From Alviniconcha marisindica (taxonomy: Eukaryota; Mollusca; Gastropoda; Provannidae), in contig JABMCL010000287.1 of the NCBI GenBank assembly GCA_018857735.1, positions 197,001-261,000 of the forward strand: a stretch of 64,000 bases of DNA. The letters are read 5' to 3'. Both the position numbers and the translations under genes were made by a program. The notes below the pieces were generated by a model. That model saw nothing but the letters and a program-made list of their open reading frames with translations, did no database searches and was not told where the DNA came from. Every line of letters starts with the position of its first letter. Positions within the stretch are counted from its first letter, which is position 1. Shown here piece by piece: positions 11,101-18,715 of the stretch.

Positions 11101-14100
11101 TCAGTGGTGACTTGCTGTCCATGCTGGATGAGATCTTCATGCTTTCTGTTCCATTTCAGGATGGTCTAGAGGTGATGATGAATGTGCCGAAGAAGGCCAA
11201 CGATGCCATGCATCTCTCCATGCTGGACGGCCTGGAGGAGAGCCTTGAGGCGCTGGGGGAAGTCCTGCTGCAGGATACCTTCACCGTCTGGGACCCCAAG
11301 CAGATCATCCGCAAAGGCAGAGAGCGTCGCCTCTTCCTCTTCGATGTGTGCCTCCTCTTCTCCAAGGAGGTCAAGGACAGCAGTGGCAAGTCCAAGTACA
11401 TGTACAAGTTTAAACTTATGGTGAGTTCCTCATCTTCAGTGCACTGAGCTGATTAGTATCTCTAGCACGCCCCACATGTATTTTTTTTTTGCTTTGAACT
11501 CAGTGTTGCTTTAAGAGCTTGTGGTGTTCAGAGATTAGGAATAGTGGTTTTCTTTTTGAGGTCACCTTTTATTTTGGTTTTGTAGATTTACTTGACAGAG
11601 GGTTGATATATATACGTGAGAAGAATTTAGAAATGTCTGTTTGCTTATGACCTGAGTTTGACTGTCCTGAGGTGATCCTGTGTGGTTGACAGGACATTAA
11701 AATCCAATTACTACTACTGCTACTTTTCTTTTTATGTCTTCTGAGACTTTTTTTTTTACAAGGTCAAAGTGAATGACCAAAACAAACATTTTGTTTGACA
11801 GCAAATGCTGAGATAAAAAGCAGGTTAGTAGCGGCAGACTTTTTCTTTTCTCCAGTACATTTAGATGTTGATTCACTTTTCAGATCTCAGAAATCAACAT
11901 CACAGAGCACATAGAAGGGGACGAGACCAAGTTTGCCTTGTGGACGGGACGAGCTCCAATATCAGACTACAGGATCATTCTCAAGGTGAGGCTTCATGTT
12001 GAGGTTATGCAGGTGAACGCAACAGGGGCACATAGGACTGATGTTTTGGCATTGTGGTAGGGAGTGATAAAGTAGCCAACATTTAATAGAGCTGTGAATT
12101 TCTGTCAAAAGTGATATTTCAGAATCCAGTATCTGACTACCAATACTGGTCTTTACTCGCATGCCAGGTAATAGGTACCATAGGCAGTTTGGGGCTCTGC
12201 TGTTGTGTCCCTTGCGATGTGTCATGTCTGTCAAGTACTGTTAACTGCTTCTGTGGACACACTGAGACTGAGAGATGGAAGCAGCATTAACTTCATCGGT
12301 GTTTAAGACAAAGTCACCTTTCCTGTCAACTAGGCATTCACAACTTATCTTGATGCTTGACTGTGTTTTCCAGGCAAACAATCTTGAGACCAAACAGAGC
12401 TGGGTGAAGAAGATGCGGGAACTGATCCAGGAGAGGATCCTGTACATGCACGAAGCCCTCAAGGACAAGCAGCCCACCATGTTCAAACCTCCACCCAAGA
12501 TGTTCAACCCCAGCCGAGTCAGCAGGTACATACATTCACCATTATGTTCCCTTGTGTGTTGATTCAGCACGGGTGCTCTGGGGCTCATTCTGTTTCAGAA
12601 TTATGTTCGTCTGTTTGGATATTTATGTTATGTTTCATTCTGCCACATTGTGATTGTTCATGACAGCCAAATCCTTCTTTAGTGACCATTTTGGGTCTAA
12701 TTCATTGTTCGTGATGAGTCTGCCACATTGTGATTATTTGTGACATGTCCCTGCTGTCATGACCACTGTGGGTCTAATTCATTGTTCGTGACAGTCTGCC
12801 ACATTGTGATTGTGACAGTCAAACCCTGCTGTCATGACCGCTGTGGGTCTGATTCATTGTTCATGACAGTCTGCCACATTGTGATTATTTGTGACATGAC
12901 CCTGCTGTCATGACCACTGTGGGTCTAATTCATTGTTCATGACAGTCTGCCACATTGTGATTGTGACAGTCAAACCCTGCTGTCATGACCGCTGTGGGTC
13001 TAATTCATTGTTCATGACAGTCTGCCACATTGTGATTGTTTGTGACAGTCAAATCCATCTGTCATGACCACATGGGTCTAATTCATTGTTCATGACAGTC
13101 TGCCACATTGTGATTGTTTGTGACAGTCAGACCTATCTGTCATGACTGCTGTGGGTCTAATTCATTTTTCATGACAGTCTGCCACATTGTGATTGTTTGT
13201 GACAGTCAAACCCATCTGTCATGACTGCTGTGGGTCTAATTCATTGTTCATGACAGTCTGCCACATTGTGATAGTTTGTGACAGTCAAACCCATCTATAG
13301 TGACCGTTTTGGGGCAAAGAATTATTGTGGCTGGTTGTAGGAGATGGTGGGGGGGGGGGGGGGGGGGGGGCAGTCAGTGACATAGAAAGTTAAGTAATGT
13401 GAGTTAAAAGAGAAAGAAGGAAGTGCTGTTGCCGAGCAGCTTCCGAAGGAAAGGGGTAACAGGTGTCCATTGCTGAGTAAAACGTCCATCACTGAAACTG
13501 GACAGCATGTGCCTTTCTTGTCCACCCAGCTCTTTGGAACCCATGAGACTTGCAAGCACAGTGCCCTGTGGTGGGTTTGGCTGCCTGACACAGTGACCAT
13601 ACTTTAGCAGTGTTGAAACCAAGGTCTTGTACAGCATGATAAACATGTTCTTTGTGTAGGGGAGCGGGGTGGGGAGTAAGTGAAGCAGGTTGGAAGCATG
13701 AATGAGAGTCACAAGTCAGAGGTTGCTATAACATAACTTTTATTTGCACCAACCAGGAAACAGTGTAGGCTCGAACTATTACTAACTGACGACCTGCTAC
13801 TGCAGGGACACTGGGGGAAAGAGGACGCGGTGGGCCCAGTGCACAGTTTTAACACTTTAGACAATTGGGGCCATAAAACTCCCACCAAATTTGTGTGTTC
13901 TACCAAATCAAAAAGGAAAAGGACAGGAAAGAAAAGGTTAAAGGGTCATGGCCCGGAACACATACAATTCATCGGTTACATTTGTATGGTATTTGGTGAT
14001 CTTATTCCATTCTGTTTCACTACAAAAAGTGAAAATGGAAGCCCTGGCTCTGACATACAGTGTTCAGTGTTCTGTTTTGGACATACTGGATCTGTGGGAA

Positions 14101-14569
14101 CTAACTGAGCAGATAGACTGGCAGGCAAAGTAACCATCACAAGTGGCATGTGTCTTGCAAGATGTCAAGTGTTGAGGAGCTTGGGGCCGAGGGCATAAAG
14201 CAAAGGACATCACACCATCGAGCACCAGGAGGGGAGATGAGTAGAAAGAGGAAGTGCGCAAAAATCTTCCTTTAGAAGACGAGAAAGGGCCATCGTCAGT
14301 CAAACCATCATTAAAACTGTTCAAAAGGCAACACTGGAGAAACTTTCAAAAGGCAGGGTGGAGAGCATATTGGCTTTCCCTGGTGTATAGATACCATCTT
14401 GAATTGAACTGAACCATTTCACCCTCGTCTTGCTTACAGAGAACTGGAAGGAGATGCCACCAGTCTTGAAGAGATGGCCTTAGAACGCCGTGGTTCACTG
14501 ACTTCCATCAACTCCAATGCTACCACGGCCACCACAGACAGCAGCAGCAGCGGCAGTGGTGGTCAGAAG
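270..14569 (+). CDS. Trio: Trio/Kalirin-like RhoGEF, internal part (15 exons)
   Basis: Fifteen GT-AG exons join into 638 uninterrupted codons. Family knowledge: Trio and Kalirin are large cytoplasmic, membrane-associated scaffolds with Sec14, spectrin repeats, DH1-PH1 (Rac1/RhoG exchange), SH3 and DH2-PH2 (RhoA), acting in axon guidance and cytoskeletal control. Seen here, by joined residue: spectrin repeats 1-228; linker 229-265; DH1 about 266-450, with the exchange helix [13 protein letters not shown] near 271-283 and [16 protein letters not shown] at 397-412; PH1 about 455-567, with [20 protein letters not shown] and the conserved C-terminal helix Trp554 ([10 protein letters not shown]); Ser/Thr-rich tail 595-638. 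The match to vertebrate Trio DH1-PH1 is strong throughout. Both ends are open: the first exon starts in phase 0 after an AG, and the last ends in phase 0 at a consensus GT. Invertebrates normally have one co-orthologue, so Trio versus Kalirin cannot be separated. Confidence 0.95.
417..1080 (+). other. Intron with TG microsatellite
   Basis: This intron carries a TG repeat at about 478-512 and T-rich sequence. I see no exon or mobile element in the remainder. Confidence 0.8.
1081..1192 (+). CDS. Trio: Trio exon B: spectrin repeat
   Basis: Acceptor GTGTGCAG ends at 1080 and donor GTAAGA starts at 1193. The exon is 112 nt, phase 0 to 1, and encodes [19 protein letters not shown] and [16 protein letters not shown]. 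The segment ACTLARR..FLKY is nearly invariant in Trio and Kalirin. The split codon G|CC gives Ala with the next exon. Confidence 0.93.
1516..2985 (+). repeat. 45-bp minisatellite (about 30 units)
   Basis: The 45-bp unit contains AAATTGACTCAGACTGCTAT followed by GTTCATCAGTTCCGTGACTG. It is near perfect from 1905 to 2290 and degenerates on both sides. A shorter variant of about 39 bp, with ACTTGGTGAATAGACTAGG, is repeated four times at about 2323-2480. The unit length is a multiple of three, so long open frames occur (15-residue repeats beginning [10 protein letters not shown]). The array lies wholly inside the intron, so I do not call these genes. Confidence 0.95.
3097..3212 (+). CDS. Trio: Trio exon C: spectrin repeat
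   Basis: Acceptor CTTACAG ends at 3096 and donor GTCAGA starts at 3213. The exon is 116 nt, phase 1 to 0. It encodes [17 protein letters not shown], then [19 protein letters not shown] and KQ, matching the Trio region RENRVLHYWTMRKRRLDQC. Confidence 0.93.
3272..3463 (+). repeat. TG microsatellites
   Basis: Two (TG)n tracts, at 3272-3294 and 3364-3463, are separated by a short fragment of a dispersed repeat at 3311-3364. The second tract is interrupted by GATG. Confidence 0.95.
3311..3364 (-). mobile_element. Dispersed tail repeat, family 3 (reverse copy)
   Basis: On the minus strand it reads CATCCCTAATAAGCCTTACG, then GTTTCTGTGGACGTTACGCA, ending in ACTTACT. The same sequence recurs at 19745, 19797, 42450 and 62606. 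It looks like the 3' end of a SINE or LINE with short terminal repeats; the parent element is not identified. Confidence 0.65.
3465..4204 (+). other. Intron, nothing recognised
   Basis: Remainder of the intron between exons C and D. I see no coding similarity or repeat array in it. Confidence 0.7.
4205..4327 (+). CDS. Trio: Trio exon D: spectrin repeat
   Basis: Acceptor TTGTAG ends at 4204 and donor GTAAGA starts at 4328. The exon is 123 nt, 41 codons, phase 0 to 0. It encodes [20 protein letters not shown] and, further on, [13 protein letters not shown], aligned with the Trio segment ALEWIHDNGEFYLSTHTSTG. It is followed by a poly-G run at 4388-4403. Confidence 0.93.
4709..4894 (+). CDS. Trio: Trio exon E: last spectrin repeat
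   Basis: Acceptor GTCACCAG ends at 4708 and donor GTGAGA starts at 4895. The exon is 186 nt, 62 codons, phase 0 to 0. It encodes [20 protein letters not shown], then [20 protein letters not shown] and ends GVSSPE. AVDKRYRDFSLRMEKYR is the corresponding vertebrate Trio segment at the end of the spectrin array. Confidence 0.95.
5036..5107 (+). repeat. CT microsatellite
   Basis: An uninterrupted (CT)n tract of about 70 bp in the intron after exon E. Confidence 0.97.
5868..6372 (+). repeat. 83-bp minisatellite (about 6 units)
   Basis: Each 83-bp unit contains GCGCTGCGTAACATGCAAGT, then CTGGTAGCATTCTTTGCAGC and CTCACCTTCAGGTTTAAAG. Units are over 95% alike by eye and the array ends about 55 bp before the next exon. 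The 5108-5867 stretch upstream holds no recognisable feature. Confidence 0.95.
6427..6539 (+). CDS. Trio: Trio exon F: linker into DH1
   Basis: Acceptor GTGTAG ends at 6426, immediately followed by CAGCAG, so splicing could shift by 3 or 6 nt. Donor GTGAGT starts at 6540. The exon is 113 nt, phase 0 to 2. It encodes an acidic/Gln-rich linker and then [15 protein letters not shown], matching the Trio segment [16 protein letters not shown] just before the DH domain. A TAG stop in this frame at 6424 shows that the exon cannot begin further upstream. Confidence 0.92.
6540..7031 (+). other. Intron, nothing recognised
   Basis: Ordinary A/T-rich intron sequence without a repeat array or coding similarity. 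Confidence 0.7.
7032..7098 (+). CDS. Trio: Trio exon G: start of DH1
   Basis: Acceptor GTTGTCAG ends at 7031 and donor GTAAGT starts at 7099. The exon is 67 nt, phase 2 to 0. It encodes [20 protein letters not shown], the first DH helix (conserved region 1). The Glu in LLQTE is the position that normally contacts switch I of the GTPase. Confidence 0.95.
7099..7497 (+). other. Intron, nothing recognised
   Basis: T/G-rich intron with short, imperfect TG stretches near 7370-7400. No exon or mobile element seen. Confidence 0.7.
7498..7607 (+). CDS. Trio: Trio exon H: DH1
   Basis: Acceptor TTGCTAG ends at 7497 and donor GTATGT starts at 7608. The exon is 110 nt, phase 0 to 2. It encodes [20 protein letters not shown] and then [16 protein letters not shown], matching the Trio segment [22 protein letters not shown]. 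Confidence 0.94.
7892..7961 (+). CDS. Trio: Trio exon I: DH1
   Basis: Acceptor CTTTACAG ends at 7891 and donor GTGAGA starts at 7962. The exon is 70 nt, phase 2 to 0. The split codon GA|T gives Asp, then [20 protein letters not shown] and LTW follow, almost identical to Trio [19 protein letters not shown]. Confidence 0.95.
7962..8444 (+). other. Intron, nothing recognised
   Basis: C/T-rich near 7985-8060, then A/T-rich. No exon or mobile element seen. Confidence 0.7.
8445..8534 (+). CDS. Trio: Trio exon J: DH1
   Basis: Acceptor TGTTCCAG ends at 8444 and donor GTGAGA starts at 8535. The exon is 90 nt, 30 codons, phase 0. It encodes [20 protein letters not shown], then [10 protein letters not shown], matching the Trio segment [20 protein letters not shown]. 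The last bases TTCTTTGAG and the donor itself are the seed of the 90-bp array that follows directly. Confidence 0.95.
8526..9602 (+). repeat. 90-bp minisatellite that repeats the exon J donor (about 12 units)
   Basis: Each unit begins with the exon J end and donor (TTCTTTGAGGTGAGAAAG), continues TTGGTCCTCGCATGTCTTCC and ends near CAGTAGTTGTCAGTAGGATG. The first unit overlaps the real exon/intron junction. Copies at about 8622, 8802 and 9431 keep GAG|GTGAGA; several others read GTGAAA, and one (about 8982) has lost the GT. The opposite strand is open for 143 residues, but this follows from the 90-bp period and is not a gene. Confidence 0.95.
9603..10135 (+). other. Intron, nothing recognised
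   Basis: Mixed sequence ending in the exon K acceptor. No repeats or coding similarity seen. Confidence 0.65.
10136..10270 (+). CDS. Trio: Trio exon K: DH1 core
   Basis: Acceptor TTTCCCAG ends at 10135 and donor GTGAGA starts at 10271. The exon is 135 nt, 45 codons, phase 0. It encodes [20 protein letters not shown], then [20 protein letters not shown] and [21 protein letters not shown] is the signature of the DH fold (conserved region 3), facing switch II of Rac/RhoG. Confidence 0.97.
10430..10494 (-). mobile_element. 3' tail of jockey-like LINE (reverse copy)
   Basis: The plus strand reads (AAGT)n, then AGTTGGTGTTTTACGCCCAG, then TCAACCAGTGCGGTTATATC and AGGGCGATGC. This is the reverse complement, with about one mismatch, of the 3' end of the LINE at 57281-57339. 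It is a severely 5'-truncated insertion in the Trio intron. Confidence 0.85.
10657..11159 (+). repeat. Tandem partial copies of the exon L acceptor and start (5 pseudoexons)
   Basis: Five partial copies of the start of exon L (GATGGTCTAGAGGTGATG..) lie directly upstream of it, starting near 10657, 10791, 10870, 10967 and 11064. The last units are 96-97 bp and consist of about 67 nt of exon plus the intron end TTCCATTTCAG. Copies 4 and 5 retain a perfect acceptor joined to GATGGTCT. Copies 1 and 2 are diverged and have lost one base at the acceptor/exon junction. Copy 1 extends furthest into the exon (to [11 protein letters not shown]). Confidence 0.93.
11160..11420 (+). CDS. Trio: Trio exon L: end of DH1 and start of PH1
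   Basis: Acceptor CCATTTCAG ends at 11159 and donor GTGAGT starts at 11421. The exon is 261 nt, 87 codons, phase 0. It encodes [20 protein letters not shown] (last DH helix), then [20 protein letters not shown] and [20 protein letters not shown] of the PH domain. All parts align with Trio. An alternative in-frame acceptor lies 96 nt upstream, at the fifth pseudoexon. Confidence 0.96.
11661..11724 (+). mobile_element. Dispersed tail repeat, family 2
   Basis: It reads CTGAGGTGATCCTGTGTGG, then TTGACAGGACATTAAAATCC, followed by (CTA)n. Five further copies lie at 16624, 33090, 41881 (reverse), 62142 and 63929. It is likely a SINE or LINE 3' end; the parent is unknown. Confidence 0.7.
11884..11985 (+). 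CDS. Trio: Trio exon M: PH1
   Basis: Acceptor TTTTCAG ends at 11883 and donor GTGAGG starts at 11986. The exon is 102 nt, 34 codons, phase 0. It encodes [20 protein letters not shown] and [14 protein letters not shown], matching the Trio segment LGVTEHVEGDPCKFALWVGR. Confidence 0.96.
12374..12525 (+). CDS. Trio: Trio exon N: PH1 C-terminal helix
   Basis: Acceptor GTTTTCCAG ends at 12373 and donor GTACAT starts at 12526. The exon is 152 nt, phase 0 to 2. It encodes [20 protein letters not shown], the last PH helix with its invariant Trp, then a basic, Pro-rich linker ([17 protein letters not shown]). Confidence 0.95.
12640..13310 (+). repeat. 74-78 bp minisatellite with internal inverted repeats (about 9 units)
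   Basis: The unit contains TGGGTCTAATTCATTGTTCA, then GACAGTCTGCCACATTGTGA and a CTGTCATGAC block. Each unit carries CATGACAG at one end and CTGTCATG at the other, so single strands could fold into hairpins. Unit length varies from 74 to 78 bp. Confidence 0.93.
13345..14439 (+). other. Intron after the minisatellite: poly-G run, otherwise nothing recognised
   Basis: A poly-G run lies at about 13350-13370. The rest shows no convincing exon, SINE or array. Confidence 0.6.
14440..14569 (+). CDS. Trio: Trio exon O: Ser/Thr-rich linker after PH1
   Basis: Acceptor CTTGCTTACAG ends at 14439 and donor GTAAGT starts at 14570. The exon is 130 nt, phase 2 to 0. It encodes [20 protein letters not shown], then [20 protein letters not shown] and GGQK. 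This is a low-complexity Ser/Thr linker where vertebrate Trio has SIASRTSQNTLDSDKLSGG before its SH3 domain. It is assigned by phase, splice sites and position rather than by similarity. Confidence 0.85.
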
Positions 14570-14697
14570 GTAAGTGTGGTCGTGTGTCAGTGTCTCAGCT
14601 TGTCTGTTTTGACAGTGCTGTTGACCTGTGAGTGTGACCATGTTATCTGTCAGCAAGCAGTGTTGGACCTTGTATGTTTTTTTTTTTTTTACCCCTG

Positions 14698-14751
<54 letters not shown>

Positions 14752-14755
14752 GTGC

Positions 14756-14791
<36 letters not shown>

Positions 14792-14812
14792 GTGTGTGTG
14801 AGAGAGAGAGTT

Positions 14813-14855
<43 letters not shown>

Positions 14856-14910
14856 AAGTGTGTGCGTGTGTGTATGTGCGTGTGTGTGAGCGTGTGAGAG
14901 GGAGAGAGAG
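14698..14910 (+). repeat. Compound TG/GA microsatellite
   Basis: Alternating (TG)n with CG interruptions and (GA)n blocks over about 210 bp, just inside the intron after exon O. Confidence 0.97.
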
Positions 14911-15338
14911 TTGATAACTCATCTGGTCATGCTGCTAATTGCTTTGGGGAAAATGGCCCCCCGTCAGGTAAACTGGAGCAAAATCGATGGAGTGGGGCTT
15001 TGATTAGCCAGCATTACTTTGAAGTGTTGATAAACGGCCGCACCGCACTAACACCCCAGCAAGTGGGGGGCATTCAGACACTCCCTCACAGCGTTTGGCA
15101 CAGTAGGTAGCTCCATTCCACAGGCGTTTACACAACACCTGTGTGTGCTGCCAGCACAACGCGCAGGCGGCTGAAGAGGAAGGAATATGATCACGACCGG
15201 CAGTGGGACATATAAATAAATTATTTAGTCATTTTTTTAAAGGGTACATTGTATGGCCGACTCTCCGTCCAGTCCCCTCTTGTGTGCAATTTGCGTGAAT
15301 TGGGATGGATGGAAATCGTGTTAACGATATATTGAACA

Positions 15339-15615
15339 GGGGGTTGATGCTGGTCCATTGTTTGTGTTGACGGAATTAAGATGATTGGAGTTGGAAATGG
15401 TTACAGTACCCCCGCACAGGGCTTGATGCTGGTCCATTGTTTGTGTTGACGGAATTGAGATGACTAGAGTTGGAAATGGTTATGATACACTGAACAGGGG
15501 TTGATGCTGGCCCACTGTTTGTGTTGACGGAGTTGAGATGACTGAAAATAAAATGGTTACGATATACTGAGCAACAGGGGTGGATGTGGTCCACTGTTTG
15601 TGTTGATGGAGAGTT
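15339..15615 (+). repeat. About 78-bp minisatellite (4 units)
   Basis: The unit contains GGTTGATGCTGGTCCATTGT, then TTGTGTTGACGGAATTGAGA and GGAAATGGTTA. The four copies start near 15339, 15419, 15496 and 15575. Confidence 0.9.
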
Positions 15616-16760
15616 ATTTCTACTGCGTGTGCGTCTTCCCAGGTGCGGAAGGTTTCATTGATTGTTATGTCTTGAATTTCAGAGCGAAAAAAAGTATTCC
15701 TTTCACGGGTAAGGGGCGCTGCGCTGTGTCAGGCTGGAACGCGTGTCGTCAACTTCTACTGTCAGGCATAAGCTTCTTCGGACAGTTGTTTCAAATTGTT
15801 TCAGTTTCTAAAAGTTTGAACGCCCACCTTTCTGGCTCTTGTGGTGTGTTAGGAAAAGATTTTCGAGAATTCCAGACGATTTTACCATGATTTATTGCAA
15901 TCTCTTGCGTCACGATATTTGTAATGTTCGTTCAGAGCAGGTTGGTGTGTTTTCGCGGAAGGACTCCTCATAGTTTGTCAGACTTTCCATTTGCATAAAT
16001 GCTTGCTGCGTTTTTTGTTGTTGTTTTTTTGTTTTTGTTTGTTTTTATTTTATTTTGTTTTTTATTTTAACCGTCTCGAAGTTGAGGCCGTTGAACCTTT
16101 GGACATTGTGGTATTGCACCGCTTTTCTTTAAACAGAGTTTTCATGCTGAAGATTCAAGCGACACAGTTATTTTGTAAAGAGGTACGTGCTTTGCTAAAG
16201 ACTGGGACCCTCCTCTCCCACGCCTTCCACAGTTCTAGCTTGGAGGCACTGAAGGTGTCGTGAAACTGATACCGTCTTTCCTGGCGTTGTGCTGCGGGGG
16301 GGGGGGGGGGCAGGCAGTCGGAGACAGTTCAGTTGTGCGTAGGGCAGTTAATTGCTGGAACTGTCAGGCGGTGAGTTGTTGAGGCTGTGGCCCGGCAAAG
16401 CAAACGACTTGTGAGCTGACGAACCGCTCGGCGCAGCAGGCGACAGGCTACACGCAGGTCTGTTGCACGTCTGCATCGCCTGGCGTGCCACTTGTTGGCA
16501 CAGCTAGCATATTGAGGCTTTTGTTTTGTTTTCGTTTTATTCCCCCCCCCCCCCCCCCCCCTCATAGAGTCATACCCGCCACTACACATCCCCCGCCCCC
16601 CCTCCGACCCCCCACTCTGTTATTCTGAGGTGACCCCGTGCGGTTGACAGTACTTGAAATTCAGTTATTAGCTCACCTCTCTTTCAAGGACAGGTTGCCC
16701 GAGCGGCATTCGTGATTAAATCTACACCCTTGTGTAATAAAGTGTACCCACGCTCTCTCT
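15616..16760 (+). other. Non-coding stretch with one tail-repeat copy
   Basis: No exon is recognised. It contains T-rich sequence (16010-16070), poly-G (16287-16308), poly-C (16543-16561) and a copy of dispersed tail family 2 at 16624-16676 (GAGGTGACCCCGTGCGGTTG). Confidence 0.65.
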
Positions 16761-16763
16761 CTA

Positions 16764-16766
<3 letters not shown>

Positions 16767-16815
<49 letters not shown>

Positions 16816-16816
16816 G

Positions 16817-16910
<94 letters not shown>

Positions 16911-17056
16911 TGGCTACCTGCCTGCCAGTCTTTGTCTGTCTGTCTGTTGTTGGTGGTGTTTTGTCTGTCCGTGTGTGTGTGCGCGCGCGCGCGCGTGTGT
17001 GTGTGTGTCTCTCTCTCTCTGTCTCTCTGTCTCTCTCTGTGTTGTCTCTGTCTCTG

Positions 17057-17131
<75 letters not shown>
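16767..17131 (+). repeat. Compound TG/TCTG/TC microsatellite
   Basis: Blocks of (TG)n, (TCTG)n, (TC)n, (GC)n, (TGTCTC)n and (TC)n run in succession over about 365 bp. Long open frames here are artefacts of the repeats. Confidence 0.97.
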
Positions 17132-17133
<2 letters not shown>

Positions 17134-17279
17134 GCAATAGGACCTTGGCACTTACATTTTTATTGAGGTAAAGATGCCACTGCGTCTTCACTTACTGGAT
17201 GGAACTGTTTGCCTGCTTTGCGATTTGCTCACAGCCCCGCTCCCATGCTGAATTAATTATGTTACCCAGTATAGGGGCA

Positions 17280-17507
17280 GGGGGGGGGGGGGGGGGGGGA
17301 GACTTGTGAATCCGTGTCCTCACATAGATTGTAAAACTAAAACGGCGGGTGTGAAGATCTGAGATCTGCGATCGGCCCCCTCCCCCCCCCCCCCCCCCCA
17401 CGCAATTATACACACACATCACACACACACACACACATACATCACACACACACTGATACGCGCGCGCGCGCGCGCACACACACACACACGCACGCGATCG
17501 CGCGCAG
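17280..17507 (+). repeat. Poly-G, poly-C and CA/CG microsatellites
   Basis: Poly-G at 17280-17299, poly-C at 17384-17399, then (CA)n and (CG)n blocks up to 17507. Confidence 0.95.
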
Positions 17508-18027
17508 TTACGCACAACAACAACCTACAGAAAAATGTGTGTTCGTTGCCAAATTGAATTGGTTTTTTAGACTCGAGAATAGGTGGGAAATGCCCAGACG
17601 GTCATTAAGCCCTTCTCATTCCATTCTTTACAGCACGTTTCCCGCCTAACCCCACTCTCAGCTCTGGTGTCCCTGGTCACTTGTGGCGTGACCACAAAGG
17701 TAAACAGCTGAATTGAACCGGACAGAAGAAGGCAGCTAGGGACAGCCCCTTCTTCTCCAGTGCACTAGGCACCCAATGTGATTGTCGGAGTGGCGGTGGC
17801 TGTATATATATATATACACACTCTCGGAAAGACTGAATTGCGGGCCTTCGATGCGAACTACCCAGTGTGTCTTGCTTCCGCTCGAACAGCACAGCACAGA
17901 TAGGCGGTCACGGGTCGATTGGCCTAGATTTAGGCTTCTAGCGGTGGAAGAAAAACAACAACAACAAAAATAAAAAGAACAGCAAAACAAACAAAACGAA
18001 AACAAAAACAACCGGGCAAACACCGTC

Positions 18028-18715
18028 ATGTGAGTTGACAGTAGCTGTAGTTTGGGGACAGAGGACTGGAACTGCACTTTGTTGGTGAAAAGGGGAAATT
18101 GGGGAAAGGTCAACCTGTGAGTTGACAGTAGCTGTAGTTTGGGGACAGAGGACTGGCACTGCACTTTGTTGGTGAAAAGGGAAAATTGGGGAAAGGTCAA
18201 CTGTGAGTTGACAGTAGCTGTAGTTTGGGGACAGAGAACTGGAACTGCTCTTTGTTGGTGAAAAGGGAAAATTGGGGAAAGGTCAACCTGTGAGTTGACA
18301 GTAGCTGTAGTTTGGGGGTTCTGTTAGTGAAAACAAAGGGGAAAATTGGGGAAAAGTTGACAGTAGCTGTAGTTTGGGGGTTCTGTTAGTGAAAACAAAG
18401 GGGAAAATTGGGGAAAGGTCAACCTGTGAGTTGACAGTAGCTGTAGTTGGGGGGTTCTGATTGTGAAAAGGGAAAATTGGGCAAAGGTCAACCTGTCAAT
18501 TGACAGTAGCTGTAGTTGGGGGGTTCTGATTGTGAAAAGGGAAAATTGGGCAAAGGTCAACCTGTCAATTGACAGTAGCTGTAGTTTGGGGGGTTCTGAT
18601 GGTGAAAAGGGAAAATTGGGCAAAGGTCAACCTGTGACTATAGAGCCGCTGTAGTTTGGGGGTTCTGTTGATGAAAAGGGGAAAATTGGGGAAACCACAA
18701 CCTATAAATTAAGGG
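18028..18715 (+). repeat. 58-90 bp minisatellite (about 9 units)
   Basis: The unit contains GTTGACAGTAGCTGTAGTTT, a G run, GGTGAAAAGGGAAAATTGGG and AAAGGTCAACCTGTGAGTTG. Early units have an additional block with CAGAGGACTGGAACTGCAC that is absent from later ones, so two unit types are mixed. Confidence 0.93.

Noticed and set aside
16684..17171. Open frames of 130-155 codons rich in Ser/Leu, Cys/Val or Arg/Glu
   Set aside because: Pure translation of TG/TC microsatellites.
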